Under the pieces are notes generated by a model. The model did not search any database. It was not told the origin of the DNA and saw nothing but the letters and a program-made list of their open reading frames with translations. Shown here piece by piece: positions 30,861-37,419 of a stretch of 37,419 nucleotides of DNA. Source of the stretch: JAICWY01 sp964531205 (GTDB taxonomy: Bacteria > Vulcanimicrobiota > Vulcanimicrobiia > Vulcanimicrobiales > Vulcanimicrobiaceae); assembly GCA_964531205.1 (NCBI GenBank), contig CAZHGH010000024.1, positions 1-37,419 on the forward strand. Direction: 5' to 3'. How positions within the stretch are numbered: position 1 is the first letter of the stretch; every line of letters starts with the position of its first letter. The translations under genes were made by a program, and so were the position numbers.

Positions 30861-32406
30861 TGCTGCGGTACTGCGGACCGATCTGACCGAGCATCTTGAC
30901 GAGTCCCGAGGCGTCCGGACGGATCTTTTGGACGCGGTACGCGTACTCCGCAGCGCTCTTCATGTCGCCTTCGTCGAACGCCGTTTGCGCTAATCGCTCG
31001 AGCACGATGACATGCTGTTCTTCCAGTAATTGCGCATGCGCTAAGAACCACGGTTCCGGCACGTCGCCGTCCAAAAGACGCCCGTTGTAGAGTTCCTCGG
31101 CCGCGCGATAGTGCACCGCCGCTTCTTGTAAGTCGCCGCGGTCGAATCCCGCATCGCCGTCGGCAACGTGCGCGCTAAAGCGGCGAACGTCCGCAGCGAC
31201 GTTCGTGAGATTCAGCGAGACATCGGGATCGGCACGGAAATACAAATCGACGCACGCGTATCCGACCAGCGCGGCGATCGCCTTGCGAATGTTGCTGCAC
31301 GCAGTACGCACGCTTTGCGCGGCAAGCTGGCGATCCGCTTCGGGCCAAAAGACCGATGCAAGTTCGGCGCGCGTGGCCGAACCGGCGGGCTTGAGAAGCA
31401 GATATTTGATGAACTGCTGATCGCGGCGGCGGATCCAGCCAATTTCCTGACCATCTATCTGCGCGCTGAAGCGTCCGAACATACGGACGATAAGCGGCGA
31501 AAGGCGAGCGCTGGGCGCAAGCCGCACGCGTCCACGTAATTGACGGAGCGGGCGATACGGACGATAGCCGTCGTCGTCTGCCACGACAAACAATCCTTGC
31601 ATCTCCAACCGCTGCAAGCGTTCTTGATCCTCGACGCTCGCGCCCGCAATCAAACTGCGCACAAGCGCGCGATCCTCTTCGGGTGCACGCTCCAATTCGG
31701 CGGCAAGAAACTCGGTAAAGGTTTGTCCGTAGCGCGAGCGCCATTGTTCGTAGGCATCGCTAAGCGACCGTCCGTCCTCGGAAACCGCGCGCACGGCACC
31801 GCTTACAACGATTGGCCAGCCGTCGCTCTCTTCCAAAAGCCGTCCGATTTCCAAATGTGAGTACGGCACGCCGCAGGTTTCTGCGAGCAGCTCCGTTTCC
31901 GCGGGATCGAACGCCAGACGGCGGTGATCGCAGAGCACGGCAAGTCCGCGAGCGATCCACGTTTTCGCGTCGATCGCGTCGCGAGAGCGAGAAGCATAGA
32001 CGAACGTCAGATGCTCGGGCGCCTCCTCAATGATCCGGCGAAGCATGCGAAGCGTGTCGGCGGACGCGTTGTCGACGTCGTCGACAACCAACTCCGTCGG
32101 TTCGAAGATATTCGAAAACAGGGCCGCGACCAGGTCGTCGTACGATGCGGGAACCTGCGGCAGCGCAAGTGCGGCCGTCACAGCTTGAAAGAACGCGTTC
32201 GGCGAACAGCCCGGCTGCAACGCACAATAGCCTGCGTCGATCGTGCTGTTCGGCAGGTATTTAAGAAGAAGCGTTGTTTTGCCCGACCCGGCCGGCGCTA
32301 CGAGCAGGCGAAGTGGAACGGCCACGTGCGTCGCCAGCCAGCGTTCCAAACGCGGACGGCGCACACTAGACGGAGCCACCCGGGGCAAGGTCCTAGTTCG
32401 TACCAT
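30853..32406 (-). CDS. P-loop, winged-helix and BTAD transcriptional regulator
   Basis: The 517-residue protein combines a MalT-like STAND-type NTPase (Walker A PAGSGKTT near 38-45, Walker B LVVDDVD near 106-112), an OmpR-like winged helix (about 305-395) starting LIVRMFGRFSAQIDG, and a BTAD helical repeat domain (about 400-505). The usual order in SARP regulators is winged helix first; here the NTPase leads, as in one group of uncultured-lineage regulators. It probably uses ATP binding to control DNA binding and activates its own operon or the facing GT-C genes. The inducing signal is unknown. The 90-base gap upstream (to the glutaredoxin stop) should contain its promoter, but I see no clear box. 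Confidence 0.86.
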   Translation of the reverse strand: MVRTRTLPRVAPSSVRRPRLERWLATHVAVPLRLLVAPAGSGKTTLLLKYLPNSTIDAGYCALQPGCSPNAFFQAVTAALALPQVPASYDDLVAALFSNIFEPTELVVDDVDNASADTLRMLRRIIEEAPEHLTFVYASRSRDAIDAKTWIARGLAVLCDHRRLAFDPAETELLAETCGVPYSHLEIGRLLEESDGWPIVVSGAVRAVSEDGRSLSDAYEQWRSRYGQTFTEFLAAELERAPEEDRALVRSLIAGASVEDQERLQRLEMQGLFVVADDDGYRPYRPLRQLRGRVRLAPSARLSPLIVRMFGRFSAQIDGQEIGWIRRRDQQFIKYLLLKPAGSATRAELASVFWPEADRQLAAQSVRTACSNIRKAIAALVGYACVDLYFRADPDVSLNLTNVAADVRRFSAHVADGDAGFDRGDLQEAAVHYRAAEELYNGRLLDGDVPEPWFLAHAQLLEEQHVIVLERLAQTAFDEGDMKSAAEYAYRVQKIRPDASGLVKMLGQIGPQYRSSA

Positions 32407-32496
32407 TATTAGTGGGGTTTCCCAGGTACTGTATCGGCGTGGACCTTGTATCCAGTTAGAGGGATGGGCCGCCCGACCGGGCTGCTAGTGGACCGT

Positions 32497-32757
32497 TCAA
32501 CCCCTCGGCGGCGAGCCCCAACCGGACTGAATATACCGGCCGTCCACGACGATGGCGGGCACGGTCGGGTCGCCGCCAGTGTAGGCGAACATCGCTTTGC
32601 GAGCATTCAAATCATTTTGCGCGTCGTGCGAGGTGTACGGCGTGCCGATCCGATCGTAGAACTTCATCGCCTCGCGGCAGTACGGGCACGACGGACTGAT
32701 GTACAACTCGAGTTTCGAACCGGGCGGGATATTCTGAACGTCGAAACGCGCAGCCAT
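32497..32757 (-). CDS. glutaredoxin-like protein
   Basis: The 86-residue protein is a single thioredoxin-fold domain with the redox motif CPYC (in ISPSCPYCREAMKFYD) and the later TVPAIVVDGRYI segment holding the cis-proline that defines glutaredoxins. It ends GWGSPPRG. It likely reduces disulfides or carries redox equivalents in the cytoplasm. The ATG chosen overlaps, on the opposite strand, the ATG of rsmI at the palindrome CATG (32755-32758). A longer start upstream would run into rsmI coding sequence without adding family residues. Confidence 0.85.
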   Translation of the reverse strand: MAARFDVQNIPPGSKLELYISPSCPYCREAMKFYDRIGTPYTSHDAQNDLNARKAMFAYTGGDPTVPAIVVDGRYIQSGWGSPPRG

Positions 32758-33613
32758 GCCGCTCGTCTTCGTCCCTACGCCGCTGGGCAACCTTCGCGAC
32801 ATCACGCTTCGAGCGCTCGACGCGCTTCGCGATTGCACGTTGCTTGTCGCCGAAGATTCGCGCGTTGCGCGTAAGTTGCTGAGCGCACTCGCGCTGCCCG
32901 GGAAAGAGATCTGGACGTATCACGAGCACAACGCCGAAGGCGCGACGCCGGGCATTTTGGAACGCGCATGTACGGAACTCGTCGCCGTCGTTACCGATGC
33001 CGGCATGCCCGGCATTTCCGATCCGGGAAGCGATCTCGTTGCCGCGGCGCGCGACAAGGGTGTACCGGTTGAAGTGTTGCCGGGCCCAAGCGCGGCGATC
33101 GGCGCAGCCGTCCTTGCCGGATTTCACATCCGCCGGTTCATCTTCGAAGGTTTTCCGCCGCGCGCGGCAGGTGCGCGAAAGGAAGCGCTCGCGCGCAGCT
33201 TTTCGGCCGGCATTCCCAGCGTGTGGTATGAATCGCCGCAGCGCATCCGCGCGCTACTGGCCGATGTTGCGATCGTGGATCCCAAGGCCCGGGTGTTTTT
33301 GCTGCGCGAGTACACCAAGCGCTACGAAGAGCAATTGTCGGGAACCGCTGCGGAGATTGCGGAGCGTCTCGCGGAGCCCGTTCGCGGGGAAATCGTTGTC
33401 GTAATTGCTCCCTCACCGATCGCGCCACAGACCGGCGTGGCCGGCGCCGGCGACCTAGACGCGGAGATAGACGCGCTGCTGCAGCAAGGGCGGAGCGTCT
33501 CGGCGGTCGCGAAATCGCTTGCAGAACGGGGCTTCGGCGAGCGCCGCCACGTCTACGCGCGCGCCACGCAGCGTAAACAAGCGCAGAGGGACACCCCCCT
33601 CCCGCAGCGATAG
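32756..33613 (+). CDS. rsmI: 16S rRNA (cytidine1402-2'-O)-methyltransferase RsmI
   Basis: RsmI methylates the ribose of C1402 in the 16S decoding centre. The 285-residue protein has the tetrapyrrole-methylase fold with signatures VPTPLGNLRDITLRAL at the start, VAEDSRVARKLL, VTDAGMPGISDPGSDLV (AdoMet site region) and VEVLPGPSAAIGA. The C-terminal domain with RSVSAVAKSLAE is typical. The start ATG is fixed by the conserved N-terminus. There is no good ribosome binding site, since the upstream DNA is the beginning of the glutaredoxin gene on the other strand. It is 11 bases before metG. Confidence 0.95.
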   Translation: MPLVFVPTPLGNLRDITLRALDALRDCTLLVAEDSRVARKLLSALALPGKEIWTYHEHNAEGATPGILERACTELVAVVTDAGMPGISDPGSDLVAAARDKGVPVEVLPGPSAAIGAAVLAGFHIRRFIFEGFPPRAAGARKEALARSFSAGIPSVWYESPQRIRALLADVAIVDPKARVFLLREYTKRYEEQLSGTAAEIAERLAEPVRGEIVVVIAPSPIAPQTGVAGAGDLDAEIDALLQQGRSVSAVAKSLAERGFGERRHVYARATQRKQAQRDTPLPQR

Positions 33614-33624
33614 AGACGGTAGAC

Positions 33625-35160
33625 ATGGACCGCCCGCACTTTTACGTCACCACGCCAATCTACTATATAAGCGGCAATCCGCACATCGGCCACGCGTACA
33701 CGACGATCGTTGCCGACGTGCTGGCGCGCACGGCGCGGGCGCACGTTCCGACGTATTTTCTTACCGGCACCGACGAGCACGGACAAAAAGTTGCGGACGC
33801 TGCCGCAGCAGCAGGTAAGACACCGCAGCAATGGTGCGACGAACTCGTCCCGCGTTGGCAATCGCTGTTCGAGCTGTATCAAGTCGAATACGACGACTTC
33901 ATTCGTACCACGCAACCGCGACATGAAAAAGTCGTGCAGGCCGTGTTCGAAAAACTGCGCGAAAACGGCGACGTCTATCTCGGAAAGTACGAAGGCTGGT
34001 ACTGCGTTCAGGACGAGACCTTTTGGCTCGAGTCGCGTTTGGTCAACGGCAGATGTCCGACGTGCGGCCGTGAAGTGCAGTGGCTTTCCGAAGACGACTG
34101 GTTCTTCAAGCTTTCGAAGTACACCGAACGTCTGAAGCAATATTTCGTGGATAACCCGGAATGGGTTCGCCCGCGTGCCGTTTACAATGAAATGATGGCG
34201 CTGCTGGAGGAAGGCCTCGACGATCTCAGCATCACGCGCACGAATCTCGAGTGGGGGATTCCGGTCCCAGGCGGTGGCGGGGTGATCTACGTTTGGTTCG
34301 ATGCGCTGCTCAACTATATTTCGGCGCTCGGTTGGCCCGGCGGAGAGAAGTTTAAAACGTTCTGGCCCGCGTCGGTGCAGCTCATCGGCAAAGAGATTGC
34401 GCGCTTTCATACGTTGATTTGGCCCGCGATTCTGTGGGGCATCGGCGAGAAGCCGCCCGAGATGGTATTTGCGCACGGCTGGATCACCGTCGAAGGACAG
34501 AAGATCGGCAAAAGTTTGGGCAACGCCGTCGATCCCTTTGCGCTCGCACAGCGTTTCGGGTCCGATGCGATGCGCTACTTCCTTCTGCGCGAAGCGCCGT
34601 TCGGCAGCGACTTCTCGTATTCGGAAGAGAAGATCGTGCAGCGCTACAACAGCGATCTCGGCAACGATCTCGGAAATTTGTTACGGCGGTCGCTTGCGAT
34701 GCTTGAGAAGTATCGCAATAGCATCGTGCCGCAGCCTCCCTTCGATGAGACTGAGGATGACAAGGCGTCATTCGGCGAGCAGTTCACGGATCTGCCGCGG
34801 CAAGTGCGTTCGTTGATCTTCAATTTGCAATTCCGCGATGCGCTCGAAGCGATTTGGGGAATGGTCAGCGTGCTCAACCGCGCCATCGACGATCGCAAGC
34901 CGTGGGTCTTATATAAGGAAGGACGGCAGAGTGAACTCGACGCGCTGCTCTACGACCTGTGCGAAGGCCTACGGTGGCTCGCGATTCTGCTCTCACCGTT
35001 TATGCCGGCGCGCGCCCGCGCGATCTGGGATCAACTCGGCATGGAGACCGCAATCGAGACGAATTGGGATGAATCTCTGGTCTGGGGCGGCATTGCCGCG
35101 GGTACCCAAACCGCGCCCGGTGAGGCGCTCTTCCCGCGCATAGAAGCGGCGGTTACGTAA
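33625..35160 (+). CDS. metG: methionyl-tRNA synthetase
   Basis: The 511-residue class-I synthetase charges tRNA-Met. The HIGH motif is PHIGHAY (H20-H23), a single zinc knuckle is C144-x2-C147 (CPTCG), and the second signature is KIGKS (293-297) in place of KMSKS, a tolerated variant. The length fits the short form without a C-terminal EMAP/tRNA-binding domain. GTDEHGQK and WFDALLNYISALG are other diagnostic segments. It is downstream of rsmI and followed by a diguanylate cyclase gene after four bases. Confidence 0.96.
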   Translation: MDRPHFYVTTPIYYISGNPHIGHAYTTIVADVLARTARAHVPTYFLTGTDEHGQKVADAAAAAGKTPQQWCDELVPRWQSLFELYQVEYDDFIRTTQPRHEKVVQAVFEKLRENGDVYLGKYEGWYCVQDETFWLESRLVNGRCPTCGREVQWLSEDDWFFKLSKYTERLKQYFVDNPEWVRPRAVYNEMMALLEEGLDDLSITRTNLEWGIPVPGGGGVIYVWFDALLNYISALGWPGGEKFKTFWPASVQLIGKEIARFHTLIWPAILWGIGEKPPEMVFAHGWITVEGQKIGKSLGNAVDPFALAQRFGSDAMRYFLLREAPFGSDFSYSEEKIVQRYNSDLGNDLGNLLRRSLAMLEKYRNSIVPQPPFDETEDDKASFGEQFTDLPRQVRSLIFNLQFRDALEAIWGMVSVLNRAIDDRKPWVLYKEGRQSELDALLYDLCEGLRWLAILLSPFMPARARAIWDQLGMETAIETNWDESLVWGGIAAGTQTAPGEALFPRIEAAVT

Positions 35161-35164
35161 GCGG

Positions 35165-36838
35165 ATGATCGACAGGCGGCGGGTGGCCTATGCGGCCGTG
35201 CGCTTCGGCATGCTTGCCGTCGCGCTGATCGCCGTCGCGCTCTACGGTCAGCGTACATTTGCTCCGCTGCATCGCGACGATGCGATCGCGCTGCTGATCT
35301 GCTTGCTCCTTTTCGTTGCGCTGCTGCGCATCAACGTGCCGCTCTTCTCCGCTGCGGTTTTGCGGCGGCGCCGTCATCTCGAGCCGGGACGTCTCACGCT
35401 GGAATTGCCGGTCGCTCTTGCGCTGTTCGTTATCTACGGGCCGATCGTTGCTGCGGCAATAAATCTTGTGGGGTATCCGCTCGCAGTGCCGTCGGATGGC
35501 CGCTCCCGTGTCTTACGCCGTGTGTTAGACGGCGGAGCCGAAGCGTTCTTCTGGATCGCTACCGGCGCGGTACGGGCTGAATTTTTTCCGCAACCTCCCG
35601 AACTCACGCTTTCCTCCTTCGCGCTATATCTCGCGTTTTACACGTTGTGCGTATTTGCGTTTTTCTTCCTCGTATCGCTGCCGCTTCGCACGCTCAACGC
35701 TCAATCGCTATTACTTATCCGCTTGTGGCGAAGGCACGCGCGAGATACGCGGCTCTTTATCTTTGTCGTCGCGACCGTGGCGTGGGGATATGTCGCAACG
35801 CTGATCTGGATTCGCGCCGGCATGACGCTCGGCTTGGTAAGTTTTGCCCCGCTGCCGTTTCTCGCCAGTGCGCTTCGCGAACTGCACAACCATCATTTGG
35901 AGTTGCATCGTTTGCGATTAGCGCGCGATGCTGTGCAGGCAATGCTGCGAACGCGCGATCCTTTGCCTCAAATGAACTCTTTGCTTGCCAGCTTGCATAC
36001 GCCCGCCGCCGAAGAAACGCTGCAGATCTACGCTGCGCTCAGCGCTGAAGACCGCCTTTCGCCGCTCGCAACGATCGGACCGATTCCGGATGCGGGTCAG
36101 CTGGAAGACGTGCGCCGCGCACTCTTAGAATTACAGCACGGTGATAGACCCTCCGCCGCGCACCGTTCGCGTACGCATGCGCTTACGGCGTATCCCGTTC
36201 GAACGCCTGATGAACGGCTGCTCGGCGCGCTCATCATACATCGCCCCTTGCGCACCGCCTCGCTGCTTCCGGCACGGCGTTTCGCCCAAGCAGCTGCGGA
36301 ACTCGCACCGTTGCTGCGCGATTTCCGCTCGATCGCGGCAACACAAAACGCGGCTGCCTTTGATGCGCTCACCGGATTGCCGAACCGGCGCACGATCATG
36401 GAATTTTTGCGCGAGCGCATCGAGCACGTATCGATAGGGAATCCCTGCGCGGTTCTGTTGCTCGATATCGATCACTTCAAGAACATCAACGATATGCTGG
36501 GACATCAAGCGGGCGATCATTGCTTGCGGACCGTCGGCGGTACGATCGCGCGTAATATTCGCAGCATGGATCGCGCCGGGCGCATCGGCGGCGAAGAGTT
36601 TGTCATTCTTATGCCCGATACGACCAGCGAGATGGCGCGCACTGTGGGCGAGCGGTTACGTGCCGCGATTGAGTCCGCGGACGTTCGCCACGCCGATGGC
36701 GAACCGGTCACCGCCAGCATTGGTGTCGCCGTTGCGTCGGTAAGCGACACGGTCGATTCGCTGCTGGCACGCGCCGACCGCGCGCTTTATCAAGCCAAAC
36801 GGCAGGGTCGGAACCGCGTTATTGAAATCAGCGCGTGA
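35165..36838 (+). CDS. membrane diguanylate cyclase (GGDEF)
   Basis: This enzyme makes cyclic di-GMP from two GTP. The 557-residue protein has about seven N-terminal membrane helices (about 12-225), a short coiled or GAF-like segment (about 240-390) and a GGDEF domain (about 395-557). The active site is GGEEF (475-479), with DIDHFKNIND binding metal and substrate and the inhibitory I-site RSMD (466-469) five residues upstream, so product feedback is expected. The membrane part resembles a sensory module but its signal is unknown. It sits at the end of a housekeeping string and overlaps the next gene at TGATG. Confidence 0.93.
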   Translation: MIDRRRVAYAAVRFGMLAVALIAVALYGQRTFAPLHRDDAIALLICLLLFVALLRINVPLFSAAVLRRRRHLEPGRLTLELPVALALFVIYGPIVAAAINLVGYPLAVPSDGRSRVLRRVLDGGAEAFFWIATGAVRAEFFPQPPELTLSSFALYLAFYTLCVFAFFFLVSLPLRTLNAQSLLLIRLWRRHARDTRLFIFVVATVAWGYVATLIWIRAGMTLGLVSFAPLPFLASALRELHNHHLELHRLRLARDAVQAMLRTRDPLPQMNSLLASLHTPAAEETLQIYAALSAEDRLSPLATIGPIPDAGQLEDVRRALLELQHGDRPSAAHRSRTHALTAYPVRTPDERLLGALIIHRPLRTASLLPARRFAQAAAELAPLLRDFRSIAATQNAAAFDALTGLPNRRTIMEFLRERIEHVSIGNPCAVLLLDIDHFKNINDMLGHQAGDHCLRTVGGTIARNIRSMDRAGRIGGEEFVILMPDTTSEMARTVGERLRAAIESADVRHADGEPVTASIGVAVASVSDTVDSLLARADRALYQAKRQGRNRVIEISA

Positions 36839-37419
36839 TGCTTGTCGATACGCATGCCCATATTCACGATAAGGCTTTTGACGGCGACCGCAACGCGACT
36901 ATCGAACGCATGCGCGCAGCGGGCGTAAGCACCGCGATTACGGTGGGTTGCGACGTCGGCGATTCCGAGCGCGCGCTTCGTGCTGCGCGAGAATTCGACG
37001 TTTACGCCTCCGCCGGCATTCATCCCCACGAAGCAAAGGATGCTCCGGCGGATCTTGCGGCGGTATTCGAGCCCTTTCTGCGCGACGAGCGCATCGTTGC
37101 AATCGGCGAGACCGGTTTAGACTACTACTACGACCATAGCCCGCGCGACGTTCAACAGCGCGTGCTCCGCGCGCAAATCGCGCTTGCACGCGAAACCGGT
37201 AAACCGGTGATCTTTCATCACCGCGATGCGTTTGAAGATTTCACATCCATCTTGCGCGCCGAGTGGCGCGAAGGCATGCGGGGCGTCATTCATTGCTTTA
37301 CGGGTGACACCGAACAAGCAAAAACCTACGTCAACGAGTTCGGTATGTACCTTGGAATCGGCGGTGTCATTACGTTCAAAACTGCGCAACCGATTCGCGA
37401 CGCGGTCACAGCCGTCGGC
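36838..37419 (+). CDS. TatD-family metal-dependent deoxyribonuclease, 3' end outside window
   Basis: The first 194 residues are present, and the frame runs open off the window end. The TIM-barrel hydrolase metal ligands are all visible so far: H6 and H8 in DTHAHIH, E91 in GETGLDYYYD, H127 in VIFHHRDA, and H152 in IHCFTG. The family (TatD/YcfH) has 3'-to-5' exonuclease activity on damaged DNA, and is often found next to metG, as here apart from the cyclase gene. The ATG overlaps the cyclase stop by one base. Nothing indicates truncation other than the window edge. Confidence 0.94.
   Translation, partial: MLVDTHAHIHDKAFDGDRNATIERMRAAGVSTAITVGCDVGDSERALRAAREFDVYASAGIHPHEAKDAPADLAAVFEPFLRDERIVAIGETGLDYYYDHSPRDVQQRVLRAQIALARETGKPVIFHHRDAFEDFTSILRAEWREGMRGVIHCFTGDTEQAKTYVNEFGMYLGIGGVITFKTAQPIRDAVTAVG

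Noticed and set aside
33553..34476. Minus-strand open frame opposite metG
   Set aside because: Shadow frame; metG has all its class-I synthetase motifs here.
34501..34515. KIGKS in place of KMSKS in methionyl-tRNA synthetase as a sign of inactivation
   Set aside because: Substitutions at the second and third positions are common in active class-I synthetases, and all other motifs are intact.
34912..34924. TATATAAGGAAGG in metG as a third copy of the nad-operon motif
   Set aside because: It is in the middle of a coding sequence and is best seen as chance; it is recorded because it weakens the motif claim.
1..37419. CRISPR arrays, insertion sequences, prophage, attachment sites or rRNA/tRNA genes
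   Set aside because: No regularly spaced repeats, transposase or integrase motifs, or RNA gene signatures were found on reading either strand.

Overview
This is a GC-rich, densely packed bacterial chromosome segment with no RNA genes, insertion sequences or CRISPR arrays that I can see. Many genes overlap by 1-8 bases at ATGA/GTGA junctions. The exact phylum cannot be proved from the window. The mix of a P-loop/winged-helix/BTAD regulator, an unusually arranged Tad pilus cluster and a bacterial aspartate-route NAD operon makes me favour an uncultured, environmental lineage such as Candidatus Eremiobacterota (WPS-2). That is inference only.

Region by region. (1) 17-1544: a small membrane protein overlapping an XRE regulator, then a secreted alpha/beta hydrolase. 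(2) 1674-8566: a long operon for NAD metabolism, nadA-nadB-nadC (aspartate to nicotinate mononucleotide), then an Xaa-Pro aminopeptidase, a nicotinamidase (pncA) and an NCS1 transporter. De novo synthesis, salvage and a candidate uptake system lie on one strand with almost no gaps. (3) 8504-9340, minus: a degenerate PilZ-like protein. (4) 9438-11563: a Na+-efflux-like ABC-2 exporter (ATPase plus permease), followed by an intergenic stretch that can fold as a closed multi-branch structure. (5) 11658-14477: a short-chain dehydrogenase and two tandem family-2 glycosyltransferases, the first of which has lost its catalytic and metal-binding residues.

(6) 14481-28104 and beyond: a complete Tad/Flp pilus locus in two divergent arms. 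The minus arm reads secretin (cpaC), tadG, two tadE genes and an unknown membrane-anchored beta-sandwich protein. The plus arm reads a small secreted protein, three Flp pilins (one too short to be noticed by length filters), prepilin peptidase, cpaB, a single gene fusing TadZ/CpaE-like and TadA/CpaF-like ATPases, tadB, tadC, a second prepilin peptidase and a DUF192 protein. A strong terminator sits after the first two pilins. Two related GT-C-like membrane proteins follow directly. Facing them is a GT87 mannosyltransferase-like gene behind a BTAD regulator. Together these suggest, but do not prove, glycan modification linked to the pilus.

(7) 32497-37419: housekeeping genes. A glutaredoxin and rsmI share overlapping start codons on opposite strands; metG, a membrane diguanylate cyclase and the 5' part of a TatD nuclease follow. 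The cyclase and the PilZ-like protein suggest cyclic di-GMP signalling, which commonly controls pili, but no direct link is visible here.
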